Positions 33,065 to 41,310 of a stretch of DNA of 64,000 nt are shown one piece after another (positions within the stretch are counted from its first letter, which is position 1; each line of letters begins with the position of its first letter). Origin of the DNA: Nonomuraea solani (GTDB lineage: Bacteria; Actinomycetota; Actinomycetes; Streptosporangiales; Streptosporangiaceae); contig NZ_FNVT01000006.1 of the NCBI RefSeq assembly GCF_900108335.1, positions 372,001-436,000 on the forward strand. Direction: 5' to 3'. The notes beneath the pieces are model-generated. The model had not been told where the DNA came from. It did not search any database and was given only the letters and a program-made list of their open reading frames with translations. The position numbers were made by a program, and so were the translations under genes.

Positions 33065-33164
33065 GTCCACGCCTCCTCCGGCGGAGCACGACGACACTAC
33101 ACGTGCAGATGAGCACGGCACCGACGGCGATACCTACGACCACGATGACCTCCATGACCTCCAT
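33057..33164 (-). CDS. 35-residue single-TM micro-protein heading the sigma operon
   Basis: ATG 33164 opens a 35-codon frame: Met-Glu-Val twice, then a hydrophobic helix (VIVVVGIAVGAVLICTCSVV, residues about 6-26) and a basic RRRRRGRG end, the textbook shape of a small N-out/C-in membrane peptide. The stop at 33057 overlaps the sigma-factor start, with GGTGA seven bases before the ATG. It is below the size most gene callers accept. It could be a leader that couples translation to the sigma factor, or a membrane tether for its activity. No homologue recognised. Confidence 0.5.
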   Translation of the reverse strand: MEVMEVIVVVGIAVGAVLICTCSVVVLRRRRRGRG

Positions 33165-33302
33165 GTCCGTGTCACCGGCGGGATCGCCGGGACACGTATA
33201 TGAGGCGGCGACGCCGTCAAAGGATTCGCCTCACCGGCGAGAAACCTGAACCGGCCTACCTAAGCACGACAGATTCCGCGGCGTTCCGATCTCCCTAACG
33301 TG

Positions 33303-33326
33303 GTGGTCGTAAGAGAGCACGACCAC
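33303..33326. promoter_or_regulatory. Inverted repeat GTGGTCGT-N8-ACGACCAC
   Basis: Perfect 8-base arms at 33303-33310 and 33319-33326, ending 13 bases before the start of the NTF2-like gene and just ahead of its GAGGAG. It could be an operator (TetR-like size) or an mRNA hairpin shielding the ribosome site. Confidence 0.5.
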
Positions 33327-33339
33327 TGAGGAGACAGAC

Positions 33340-33699
33340 ATGAACGAGCTGGTCCAGCGCTACCTCGCCGCCTGGAACGAGACCGACGCCGCCGCCCGGC
33401 AGGCCATTCTGGCGGAGGTCTTCGCCGAGGACGCCGTGTACACCGACCCGCTGGTCTCCGTCCGGAGCAGGGACGGGCTCGACGCCACCATCGCGGCGGT
33501 CCAGGGACAGTTCGGCGGGCTGGTCTTCAGCCTCGCCGGCGCCGTGGACGCCCACCACGACATCGCGCGGTTCACCTGGCACCTGGGGCCCAAGGACGGC
33601 GAGCCGATCGTCGTCGGCTTCGACGTCGCGGTGATCGGCGCCGACGGGCGCATCAGCCAGGTGCTCGGTTTCCTCGACAAGGTGCCGGCCGGCGTCTGA
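33340..33699 (+). CDS. SnoaL/NTF2-like small protein
   Basis: 119 residues with the cone-shaped NTF2/SnoaL pattern: N-terminal helix VQRYLAAWNETDAAARQAIL, AEDAVYTDPL strand, central HHDIARFTWHLG and a final VLGFLDKV strand. Family members are cyclases, isomerases or ligand-binding proteins; key catalytic residues cannot be assigned. GAGGAG lies seven bases before the ATG. It forms a pair with the DUF1330 gene 27 bases downstream. Confidence 0.85.
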   Translation: MNELVQRYLAAWNETDAAARQAILAEVFAEDAVYTDPLVSVRSRDGLDATIAAVQGQFGGLVFSLAGAVDAHHDIARFTWHLGPKDGEPIVVGFDVAVIGADGRISQVLGFLDKVPAGV

Positions 33700-33726
33700 C
33701 CATCCAGCAACCGAAGGAGAAGACCA

Positions 33727-34074
33727 ATGACCGCCTATGCGATCGCCCACCTTCTTGACTCCGACCAGCCGCACCCGGACGTGGCGGAGTACATGGAGAG
33801 AATTCAGTCGACGCTTGATCCGTTCGCCGGCCGGTTCATCGTCCACGGAGGTCCGGTGGACGTCCGGGAGGGCCAGTGGCCGGGGAGCGTGGTCATGCTC
33901 GCGTTCCCGTCGGGGCAGAACGCACGAGACTGGTACGACTCCGCCGCCTACCAGGCGATCCTGCCGCTGCGAGCGGACCACCTGGAGGGCGAGGTGATCA
34001 TCGTGGAAGGCGTCGGCCCCGACCACGATTCGGCCGCGATGGGCGCCGCATACCGCGAAGCGCTCAAGGGCTGA
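33727..34074 (+). CDS. DUF1330 domain protein
   Basis: 115 residues. A ferredoxin-like alpha/beta dimeric barrel with the DUF1330 pattern: YAIAHLLDSD first strand, EYMERIQSTLDPFAGRFIVHGG, the VVMLAFPSGQNARDWYDSAAYQAI core, and a final EVIIVEG strand. Function in the family is not established. GAAGGAGA precedes the ATG. It is co-transcribed with the SnoaL-like gene and overlaps by 11 bases the end of the convergent cupin gene. Confidence 0.88.
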   Translation: MTAYAIAHLLDSDQPHPDVAEYMERIQSTLDPFAGRFIVHGGPVDVREGQWPGSVVMLAFPSGQNARDWYDSAAYQAILPLRADHLEGEVIIVEGVGPDHDSAAMGAAYREALKG

Positions 34075-34390
34075 CGTCGTAGTTGAAGCCGAAGGCGCGG
34101 ACACCGGTCTCCGTACGGGGCCGGTGACTCGTCCCCGGGCCGAAGGCGACGTAGGTGCCCGGGCCGTGGGTTCGGTCGCCCTCAATGAGTTCGCCGCTCA
34201 CGACGAAGTACGCCTCGCCGTAGGTCTCGTGGACGTCGAGGCCCGGCCATTCGGCGCCCGGGGCGAGGTCGATCACCCACGTCCTGATCCCCGGCATGCC
34301 CGGCAGCATGCGCACGTGGATGCCGGGAGCCAGCTCCATCGGCGGGACCTCGTCGACGTCAACGGGCAGTATTTGCCCAGGTAGGACCAT
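34064..34390 (-). CDS. Small cupin-domain protein
   Basis: 108 residues from ATG 34390, whose A is shared with the preceding regulator's stop (TGATG), with GGAG upstream. The single cupin is recognisable (WVIDLAPGAEWPGLDVHETYGEAYFVVSGEL, read as two motifs, the second being GTYVAFGPGTSHRP). The metal-ligand set is incomplete: motif 1 has one His (H in DVHETYGEA) plus Glu and motif 2 has a His. It might be a metal-binding isomerase or a sensor. It is translated with the LuxR regulator. Confidence 0.82.
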   Translation of the reverse strand: MVLPGQILPVDVDEVPPMELAPGIHVRMLPGMPGIRTWVIDLAPGAEWPGLDVHETYGEAYFVVSGELIEGDRTHGPGTYVAFGPGTSHRPRTETGVRAFGFNYDVSP

Positions 34391-37104
34391 CACAACTCCA
34401 GTTCCTTGAGCTCGCTCCGTGAGGCGACGCCGAGTTTGGGATAGGCCTTGTAGAGGTGGTAGCCGACCGTACGGTGGCTGAGGAAGAGCTGCGCGGCGAT
34501 GTCGCGGTTGGACAGGCCCTGCGCGGCGAGCCGGGCGATCTGCAGCTCCTGCGGCGTGAGGTCGGCGGCCACGCCTTCGGCGGGCTTGGGGGCCTGGTCT
34601 TGGGCGCCGGTCGCGGTGAGCTCGCCGCGGGTGCGTTCGGCCCAGGGTCGCATGCCGAGCCGGTCGAAGACCTCAAGGGCGGCGTGCAACGGCCCGCGCG
34701 CCTCGGCCTTGCGCCTGGCCCTGCGCAGCCACTCGCCGTAGAGCAGCGCGGTCCTGGCGTACTCCAGCGGGCGGCCGTCCTGGTCGTGCAGGTCGAGGGC
34801 CGCCCGGTAGAGCGCCTCGGCCTGGTCGTCGGCGGCGAGCAGCCCGCGGCAGCGCAGCACGAGCGCCTCGGCCCACGGCTGTCGCACCGACCCGGCCCAC
34901 CGTTCGAAGCGCGCCAGCGGTTCGGCCGCGCGTTCCGGCGCCCCCACCCGTACGGCCGACTCCACCAGGTCGGGAGTGGACCGAGTGGCGCAGATGTGAT
35001 GGCGCATCGGCTCGCGGGTCAGCCGCTCGAACCGGGCGAGCGCCGCCTCGGCGCGGCCGAGACCGAGGTCGAGCAGCCCGAGCGACCAGTGCGCCCACGG
35101 CGCGCCGGGAGCGGTGGCCCCGGCCAGCCCCTCCTCGGCGTGGCGCCGGCAGGCCGCCTCCTCGCCCTTGGCCGCGTCGAGGTGGGCGAGCACGCTGCTG
35201 AACTGGCTGACCCACTGCCGCTGCCCGGTGTCGCGGGCGAGCTTTGACGCCTCGGTCGCCGTGGCGAGCGCGTCGAGGTGCCGCCCGGTGAACACCTCGC
35301 CCTCGGCCATGAAGAACAGCACCGTCGGCAGCCGCCCGGCGCCGCCCCTGGCGCGGTGTTCGGCGGCGAGCTCGGCTGCCAGCTCGTAGGCGTCGGCGTC
35401 CTGCCCCAGCGCGAGTGCCGCGCCGCAGAGGATCATCAGCGCCTGATCGGGGGCCCGGCCCCGACGCCGTACCGCCGCGAGGGTGTCGCCCAGCGGCGGC
35501 GGCCGCTCGGAACGGCTTCGATCGAGATGTACGAGGTACGGTCCCACCGGCGCCAGCGGATGCGCGTCGTCCAGCGGTAGCTCGGCCAGCAGGCCGAGGG
35601 TCGCCGCGAGCTGTCGTTCCCCCAGATACCAGGAGGTGTGCACGGCCTGGATCAGCAGCACGGCGGCCTGGCCGGGATCGGTGTCGCGGACGAGCCCGGC
35701 GCCGTCGAGCAGCAACCGGTGGGCGGCCGGGTAGGCGCCCTGCCAGAAATCCGCGAGCGCCCGCACCTGCGCGACGCGCGCGTTCGTCGCCGGGTCCTCG
35801 TCCGGCTGCCGGGCCGCGCGGCTGCCGAAGGATCGGGCCCGGTCCAGATCGCCCGCCTCCAGCGCCGCCTCCGCCGCCAGGGCCTCGCGGCGTGCCCTGG
35901 CGGCGGGCTCGACGCTCAGCCGGGCGGCCCGTTCGTACGCCGCCGCGGCGGCCTCGTGGCCACTGCGTTCGCGGGCGCGAACGGCGGTGCGCTCCAGCGC
36001 GGCGGCGGCCTCCTCATCGGGACCGGTGGCGGCGGCCGCCAGATGCCAGGCCCGGCGGTCGGCATGCCCGGGAGAGCCCAGGGCGGCGGCGAGCGCACAG
36101 TGAGCGGCGAGGCGTTGCCCGAGCGGCGCCCGCTGGTAGACGGCGGCGCGGATCAGCGGATGGCGGAACCGGATCGAGGTGCCGTCGGCGTCGCCGCGCA
36201 GCACCAGGCCGGCCCGCTCGGCGGGCGACAGGTCCTCGACGGACGCCCCCAGCGCGGCGGCGGCCCGCAGGATCACGTCGAGCTCGCCGGTCTCGTCGGC
36301 CGCCGCCACGAGCAGCAGACTCTGGCAGGTTTCGGGCATCCTGCTGACCTGGCCGTGGAAGGCCAGTTGCAACCGGCCGGTGAGAGGCAGCGCCCCCGGC
36401 GCGAACGCGCCGGCGCCTTCGGCGGCCACGGCGACCGGCAGCTCCAGCAGAGCCAGCGGGTTGCCGCCGGCCTCGGCGAGCACGCGATAGCGTACGGCGG
36501 GCGCGAGCGGATGCCGGTCGAGCAGGGCCGCGGCCGCCTCCGGGGCCAGCCCGGACAGACGCGACTCGGGCAGGCCGGGAGCGGGGAAGGACCCCTCACC
36601 GTCCCGGGCGGCGAAGATCATCACCACCCCCTCGGCGTGCAGGCGCCGGGCGGCGAACAGCAGCGCCTCCCGCGACGCCCGATCCAGCCACTGCGCGTCA
36701 TCGACGACGCACAGCAGCCCCGCCTCATCCGCGAACTCCGCCAGCAGGGAGAGCACCGCCAGCCCCACCAGCATCGGCTCGGAGCCGGCCGCCGGCCCGA
36801 GCCCGAACGCCGCCTCCAACGCCGCACGCTGCGGGCCCGGCAGCGCGGCGAGGGATCCGAGCGCCGGACGCAGCAGCAACTGCAGCCCCGAGAACGGCAG
36901 CTCCGCCTCGAACTCGACCCCCGTGCCGCGAACCAGCCGCATGTCGCCGGCCAGCGCGGCGGCGTGGTCGAGCAGCGCCGTCTTGCCGATGCCCGGCTCG
37001 CCGCGCAGCACCAGCGACGAACTGGCGCCCGCCCGGGCGCGCGCCAGCAACTCGGCGATCGCGTCCGCTTCGGCCTTTCTTCCGTACAGCTCCCCCGCGC
37101 CCAT
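34390..37104 (-). CDS. Large ATP-binding LuxR-family regulator (LAL/MalT-like)
   Basis: 904 residues from ATG 37104; an ATG at 37131 adds only nine residues. N-terminal P-loop GEPGIGKT (35-42) with CVVDDAQWLDRAS Walker B near 145, a long helical/TPR middle (about 400-830), and a C-terminal LuxR HTH (LTPQELQIARLAAQGLSNRD, then IAAQLFLSHRTVGYHL) at about 840-900. LAL regulators use ATP and an inducer to activate sugar or antibiotic genes. Downstream is a coupled cupin gene; the divergent GH109 gene at 37251 is a plausible target. Confidence 0.92.
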   Translation of the reverse strand: MGAGELYGRKAEADAIAELLARARAGASSSLVLRGEPGIGKTALLDHAAALAGDMRLVRGTGVEFEAELPFSGLQLLLRPALGSLAALPGPQRAALEAAFGLGPAAGSEPMLVGLAVLSLLAEFADEAGLLCVVDDAQWLDRASREALLFAARRLHAEGVVMIFAARDGEGSFPAPGLPESRLSGLAPEAAAALLDRHPLAPAVRYRVLAEAGGNPLALLELPVAVAAEGAGAFAPGALPLTGRLQLAFHGQVSRMPETCQSLLLVAAADETGELDVILRAAAALGASVEDLSPAERAGLVLRGDADGTSIRFRHPLIRAAVYQRAPLGQRLAAHCALAAALGSPGHADRRAWHLAAAATGPDEEAAAALERTAVRARERSGHEAAAAAYERAARLSVEPAARARREALAAEAALEAGDLDRARSFGSRAARQPDEDPATNARVAQVRALADFWQGAYPAAHRLLLDGAGLVRDTDPGQAAVLLIQAVHTSWYLGERQLAATLGLLAELPLDDAHPLAPVGPYLVHLDRSRSERPPPLGDTLAAVRRRGRAPDQALMILCGAALALGQDADAYELAAELAAEHRARGGAGRLPTVLFFMAEGEVFTGRHLDALATATEASKLARDTGQRQWVSQFSSVLAHLDAAKGEEAACRRHAEEGLAGATAPGAPWAHWSLGLLDLGLGRAEAALARFERLTREPMRHHICATRSTPDLVESAVRVGAPERAAEPLARFERWAGSVRQPWAEALVLRCRGLLAADDQAEALYRAALDLHDQDGRPLEYARTALLYGEWLRRARRKAEARGPLHAALEVFDRLGMRPWAERTRGELTATGAQDQAPKPAEGVAADLTPQELQIARLAAQGLSNRDIAAQLFLSHRTVGYHLYKAYPKLGVASRSELKELEL

Positions 37105-37159
37105 GAGCCCATCCTGGCAGGCGCCCAACACCGCGGCGCCGGTGGTGGGAGCTCAGAGC

Positions 37160-37188
37160 TTGCCCTCTGGCGTAGGACGATCGATACT
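37160..37188 (+). promoter_or_regulatory. Possible sigma70-type promoter for the GH109 gene
   Basis: TTGCCC (37160-37165) and GATACT (37183-37188) are separated by exactly 17 bases, about 60 bases before the GH109 start. The -35 matches well, the -10 only moderately. Confidence 0.3.
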
Positions 37189-37250
37189 GCCCACTGTCGG
37201 GGGAAAAGCGCCATGCTCAATCACTGTCCACGTCCCAGGGAGTGATCGTT

Positions 37251-38678
37251 GTGGCCCCTCCGAATCATGGCATTCCCTCACGTCGCAATCTCCTCAAGTC
37301 CGGCATCGTCCTGGGTGCCGCCACAGGCATCGGTGGCACCCCCGCCGCCGCCTGGGAACCCCCTCCCGATCGGCGCGAGAGGAGCATGGTCGACGTACCG
37401 TTCGAAGGCTTCGAGAAGGTCAGGGTCGGGCTCATCGGCCTCGGCAACCGCGGCGGCAGCCAGGACGTGCGGTTCGGCGCCGTCGCCACGATCACCGCCG
37501 TGTGCGACATCCGGCCGGAACGGGTCAGCCGCACCATCACCCGCATCATGCAGCAGGGCTTCCAGGACGTCGAACCGGTCGGATATTCCGCGGGCGAGGA
37601 GGACTACCTCAATCTCGTACGCCGCGACGACATCGACCTGATCTACGTCGCCACCCCATGGGAGTGGCACTATCCCCAGGCCAAGACGGCCATGGAGCAC
37701 GGCAAGCACGTCGCCGTCGAGCTGCCGATCTCCCCGTACCTGAACGAGATCTGGAACCTGGTCCGCACCTCCGAGCGGACCCGCAAGCACTGCCTGCTCC
37801 TGGAGAACGTCAACTACTTCCGGCCCGAGATGCAGATGTTCAACATGGTCCAGGCCGGGCTCTTCGGCGACGTGCAGCACGGCTCCGGCGGCTACGTGCA
37901 CGATCTGCGCTGGCCGTACCTGTTCGGCGGCGCCTACTACCCCGAGCACTGGCGGCGGCGCTGGCAGACCCGGATGAACGCCCTGCACTATCCCATGCAC
38001 GGCTTGGGGCCGGTGTCGGCGTCCATGGGCATCAACCGCGGCGACCGTTTCGACGAGCTGGTCGCCGTGGCGTCCGTGCCCAAGGCGCTGGCCCTGTTCC
38101 GGGAGGAGGATCCGCGGGTGGGGGCGGACCACTCGTCGTGGCAGGACAAGCCGTACATCTCGGGCGACCGGCACACCTGCTTCGTCACCACCGTCAATGG
38201 CCGGTTCATCCGGGTCGAGCACGATGTGAACTCCCCGCACCCGTACACCAGGGAGACCACGCTCACCGGGACCAGGGGGTCGGTCGAGCTCGACAACGCC
38301 CGGGTCTACCTCGAGTCGCTCGGCCACAACGACCACGCGTGGCGGACCGGCGGGGCGTACACCGAGATCCTGAAGCGGTACGACCACTGGCTGTGGCCCT
38401 TGCTGGAAAGGCTGGCCGACCAGTACGGCGGGCACGGCGGCGGCGACTTCGTCTCCATCTTCCGCCTCGTCCAGTTGATGCGGCTCGGGATGACCCCCGA
38501 CATCGACGTCTACGACTCGGCGGCGTGGTGCTCGGTGATCCCGCTCAGCCACGAGTCGCTGAAGGCCGATGGGCTGCGCCCGGTCAAGGTGCCCGACTTC
38601 ACCCGCGGCCGATGGAAGGACCCGCGGCCCACGTTCGACCGCCCGCAGCCGGAGGACCCGTCGCTCGCGGGCGGCTAG
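37251..38678 (+). CDS. Tat-exported Gfo/Idh/MocA oxidoreductase-fold glycosidase, GH109-like
   Basis: 475 residues from GTG 37251, which has AGGGAG eight bases upstream; the GTG at 37242 sits on the ribosome site. A twin-arginine signal SRRNLLKSG starts near residue 9. The Rossmann domain follows (VGLIGLGNRGG near 65), then IYVATPWEWHYPQAKTAM and a YPMHGLGPV segment characteristic of GH109, in which tightly bound NAD mediates retaining hydrolysis. Known members act on alpha-N-acetylgalactosaminides. Tat export matches the need to fold with the cofactor before secretion. Substrate remains inference. Confidence 0.87.
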   Translation: MAPPNHGIPSRRNLLKSGIVLGAATGIGGTPAAAWEPPPDRRERSMVDVPFEGFEKVRVGLIGLGNRGGSQDVRFGAVATITAVCDIRPERVSRTITRIMQQGFQDVEPVGYSAGEEDYLNLVRRDDIDLIYVATPWEWHYPQAKTAMEHGKHVAVELPISPYLNEIWNLVRTSERTRKHCLLLENVNYFRPEMQMFNMVQAGLFGDVQHGSGGYVHDLRWPYLFGGAYYPEHWRRRWQTRMNALHYPMHGLGPVSASMGINRGDRFDELVAVASVPKALALFREEDPRVGADHSSWQDKPYISGDRHTCFVTTVNGRFIRVEHDVNSPHPYTRETTLTGTRGSVELDNARVYLESLGHNDHAWRTGGAYTEILKRYDHWLWPLLERLADQYGGHGGGDFVSIFRLVQLMRLGMTPDIDVYDSAAWCSVIPLSHESLKADGLRPVKVPDFTRGRWKDPRPTFDRPQPEDPSLAGG

Positions 38679-38686
38679 CGGTGCTT

Positions 38687-38702
38687 CTCATCACATGATG
38701 AG
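38687..38702. promoter_or_regulatory. Perfect 16-base palindrome CTCATCACATGATGAG
   Basis: Seven-base arms around CA, nine bases after the GH109 stop and 57 bases before the DUF3307 start. It may be a weak terminator, or an operator for the DUF3307-Crp operon, since the inner ATCACATGAT has the symmetry Crp/Fnr proteins prefer. Confidence 0.4.
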
Positions 38703-38758
38703 GTTTCCCGCTCCGGGGTGTGTTTGACTGCGGCGGATGGCGTTCGGAAGGAGCCACC

Positions 38759-39334
38759 ATGCCTGCCACCATGCCCAGTGCCGCCACGGCCGCGATCGCC
38801 GCTGTCACGTTCGCGGCGCTCTACGCGGGACACCAGGTCGGCGACCATGTCGTGCAGAGTGACCGCGCCGCGATCGCGAAAGGGGTGCCGGACCGGGAGC
38901 GGCTGGCCGCGGGCGTGTCGCCATGGACCGGCTGGGGCGCCTGCCTGCGTCACGTGGCCGGATACACTGCCACGCAGGCGGCCGCTCTGGTGCTGGTCGG
39001 GCTGGTGGCGCCGCTGGAGTTGACCGGCATGGTGATCGCGCTCATCGTTTCGGCCAGTACGCACGCCGTGATCGATCGCCGCTGGATCGTACGGCGGCTG
39101 ATCCGGCTCAAGGGATGCCATGACTGGCGGGAGGGGCCCTATCTGATCGACCAGTCCCTGCACGTCGGCGCGATGCTGGTGGCCGCGGTGCTGGGCGTGG
39201 CGGTCCCCGGCGCCGTGGGTGTCGTCACGGTGGCGATCGCCGCCGCCGCGCTGGTGGGCGCCGCCCTGATGACGGAGCGCCGGCTTGGCCACGGCCTCTC
39301 TATGAGCACGGTGACACCCGATGACACCCGATGA
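38759..39334 (+). CDS. DUF3307-like membrane protein
   Basis: 191 residues from ATG 38759 (GGAAGGAG upstream), four to five TM helices. The GHQVGDHVVQSD motif near the N-terminus, the HAVIDRRWIVRRLIR stretch and DQSLHVGAMLV correspond to the DUF3307 pattern of polytopic proteins of unknown function, with conserved His/Asp in the membrane that may bind metal. The gene overlaps the Crp-family regulator by 14 bases, so they form an operon and the regulator may respond to what the membrane protein does. Confidence 0.78.
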   Translation: MPATMPSAATAAIAAVTFAALYAGHQVGDHVVQSDRAAIAKGVPDRERLAAGVSPWTGWGACLRHVAGYTATQAAALVLVGLVAPLELTGMVIALIVSASTHAVIDRRWIVRRLIRLKGCHDWREGPYLIDQSLHVGAMLVAAVLGVAVPGAVGVVTVAIAAAALVGAALMTERRLGHGLSMSTVTPDDTR

Positions 39335-40013
39335 CCGGCGGTGGCCTGCGGGCACCTTCCTGCACGCACTCGCCGAGGACGATCGCCGCCATCTGCTGCG
39401 TCTCGGCACCCGGCGCGGGTTCGCGCCCGGTACGACCCTGATCGACGAGGGATCCACGTCGACGGAGGCGTACGTCCTGCTCAGCGGCTACGTCAAGGTG
39501 CTCGGCAACACCCTGGACGGCCGGGCGGTGCTGCTGTCCATCCGCGGCCAGGGCGAGGTGGTCGGCGAACTGGCCGCGCTGGACCGCAAGCGGAGATCGG
39601 CCACCGTCCTGGCCCTGACCACGGTGGCCGCCCAGGTCATCACGCGGGAGGCGTTCCTCGGCTACCTCCGCGACCATCCGGCGGCGGCGGGGATGCTGCA
39701 GACCGCGACGCTGGAAGAGTTTCGGCGGGTGACCCGCTACCGGTTGCTCGTCAACGGCGCCCCGATCGGGGTACGCCTGGCGCTGATGCTGGGTCACCTC
39801 CTCGACCACTACGGCCGGCGGTGCGCTGAGGGCATGCGCATCGACGTACCCCTCAGCCAGCCGGAACTGGCCTCGCTGATCGGGGCCTCTGAGCCGAGCC
39901 TGCACCGGGAACTGACCGCACTCCGCGTACGGAAGATCATCGGCACCAGGTATCGGCGGCTCGTCGTCCACGACCCGGACGCCCTCCGGGCACTGACCGG
40001 ATCATCGCCCTGA
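39321..40013 (+). CDS. Crp/Fnr-family transcriptional regulator
   Basis: 230 residues. A cyclic-nucleotide-binding-type beta barrel (about 10-125: LSIRGQGEVVGELAALDRKRRSATVLAL) and a Crp-type winged helix (about 150-220: VPLSQPELASLIGASEPSLHRELTALR). The phosphate-binding cassette reads GEVVGELAALDRKRRSAT, where the Arg that contacts the phosphate is shifted compared with CRP, so the ligand may not be cAMP. No Fnr cysteine cluster is visible. Start ATG 39321 overlaps DUF3307. Confidence 0.9.
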   Translation: MTPDDRRWPAGTFLHALAEDDRRHLLRLGTRRGFAPGTTLIDEGSTSTEAYVLLSGYVKVLGNTLDGRAVLLSIRGQGEVVGELAALDRKRRSATVLALTTVAAQVITREAFLGYLRDHPAAAGMLQTATLEEFRRVTRYRLLVNGAPIGVRLALMLGHLLDHYGRRCAEGMRIDVPLSQPELASLIGASEPSLHRELTALRVRKIIGTRYRRLVVHDPDALRALTGSSP

Positions 40014-40285
40014 CCCGCTCCACAACGTCAGAGCACGCCGCTACCGTCTTGGGTGCGCTTGAAGACCGGCCTCCACCCCTGCTACTGGACACGCTCGGCG
40101 ACCGTGACACGACGGCGAACTGGCCGCCACCCCGATCGGCGCCACCGAGGCGGTGCTTGGTCCTTCCGGTGGGACCGACGTAGGGCGGCGGGGCTCCTGG
40201 AGGCCGGCGCCGGTCGGTCGTCCCCGCCAGGGGCGGAGGGCCGAGCGGCGCCTCGTCGCCATCTCCTCGAAGAGCTCATGGCCGG

Positions 40286-40795
40286 CTACGACTCCTCGGG
40301 CGCGATGCCGCCGCGCCGGGCCAGCACCCGGGTCCCCGGCCCGGAGGCGGCGCCCGGACCGGGCAGCGCCGTCACATTGGCGGCGGTCACCGGCTTCGCG
40401 CACGCCGAGCAGCAGACCTGCGGCGTGAACTCCGCGCCACACTCGTGGTGCACCAGGCGCACCGGCGGACCACCCACCGGTGTCACCCATTTGTCGCCCC
40501 AGGCCATCAGCGCCATCAGCACCGGCACGAGATCGCGGCCGGCCTCGGTGAGGTGGTACTCGTGCCGCGGCGGCCGCTCCTGGTACGCCCGGCGCTCCAC
40601 GATGCCGTCGGCGACCAGCGACTCAAGCCGGCGGACGAGCAGGTTGCGAGAGATGCCGAGGTTCTCCGCGATGTCGTCGAACCGGTGCAGGCCGAGGTGG
40701 ATGTCCCGCACGATCAGCGGCGTCCACCACTCTCCGACGCGTTCCAGGGACTGCCCGATCGAGCAGTGCATCTCCGCGAAGCTGGTCCGTTGCAT
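40286..40795 (-). CDS. HxlR-family regulator
   Basis: 169 residues. Winged-helix HxlR domain at about 8-105: CSIGQSLERVGEWWTPLIVR, RFDDIAENLGISRNLLVRRLESL and YHLTEAGRDLVPVLMALMAWG. The C-terminal 50 residues add a Cys cluster (H-H-E-C...C-C-S-A-C) that could bind zinc or sense thiols, reminiscent of redox- or aldehyde-sensing HxlR proteins. It is divergent from the tautomerase gene with a long inverted repeat between them. Confidence 0.9.
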   Translation of the reverse strand: MQRTSFAEMHCSIGQSLERVGEWWTPLIVRDIHLGLHRFDDIAENLGISRNLLVRRLESLVADGIVERRAYQERPPRHEYHLTEAGRDLVPVLMALMAWGDKWVTPVGGPPVRLVHHECGAEFTPQVCCSACAKPVTAANVTALPGPGAASGPGTRVLARRGGIAPEES

Positions 40796-40816
40796 GGCTC
40801 CAGTGTAGAGGGTTGC

Positions 40817-40864
40817 TTCATTGAACTCACTGCCGTACGTTCGGAACAGGAAGAGTTCAATGAA
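40817..40864. promoter_or_regulatory. 12-base inverted repeat between HxlR and tautomerase genes
   Basis: TTCATTGAACTC (40817-40828) and GAGTTCAATGAA (40853-40864) are perfect complements separated by 24 bases, centred in the 80-base divergent spacer. Arm centres lie 36 bases apart. It is the likely HxlR operator, covering both start regions. Confidence 0.7.
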
Positions 40865-40875
40865 AGGACTGACTG

Positions 40876-41310
40876 ATGCCGTTCGTGGAGTTGTTCGTCC
40901 CCAAGGGCTCGCTCGACCAGGAACACCGCGAGAAGATCGGTGGCCGGCTGGTGTCGGAGGTGATGATCGCCGAGGGCGCCCCGGACAACGAGGCGGCCAG
41001 GTCCATCTCGTGGCTGGTGGTGAACGAGATCGACGCCTGGTTCGTGGGCGGCCGGCGACTGCCCGCCGGGGAGAAGCCGAAATACGTGGTGCGCGTCGGG
41101 GTTCCGGCCGGCTCGATGGACGATGACAAACGCCGTGACATCGTCCGGCGCGTCACGCGGGTGCTCGCGGACGCCGACGCGGACCCGGGACGCTTCACCC
41201 AGGCCACGGCCGCGTGGGTGCACATCAGCGAGATTCCGGAGGGCAACTGGGGAGCGGGCGGGGAGATCGTACGCATCGAGGACATCGCGGCCATGGTGAT
41301 CAACGGCTGA
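40876..41310 (+). CDS. Tautomerase-superfamily protein
   Basis: 144 residues. The second residue is Pro (MPFVELFVP), the catalytic N-terminal proline of 4-oxalocrotonate tautomerase-like enzymes after Met removal. The chain holds two beta-alpha-beta units (first 70 residues and YVVRVGVPAGSMDDDKRRDI to the end), so it is a fused-dimer form. AAAGGA precedes the ATG. Divergent from HxlR, it may detoxify a small carbonyl or quinone that the regulator senses. Confidence 0.88.
   Translation: MPFVELFVPKGSLDQEHREKIGGRLVSEVMIAEGAPDNEAARSISWLVVNEIDAWFVGGRRLPAGEKPKYVVRVGVPAGSMDDDKRRDIVRRVTRVLADADADPGRFTQATAAWVHISEIPEGNWGAGGEIVRIEDIAAMVING

Noticed and set aside
33195..33220. TTGACG and TATACG as a promoter for the sigma operon (minus strand)
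   Set aside because: Boxes are only about 14 bases apart, too close for a standard promoter; left unassigned.
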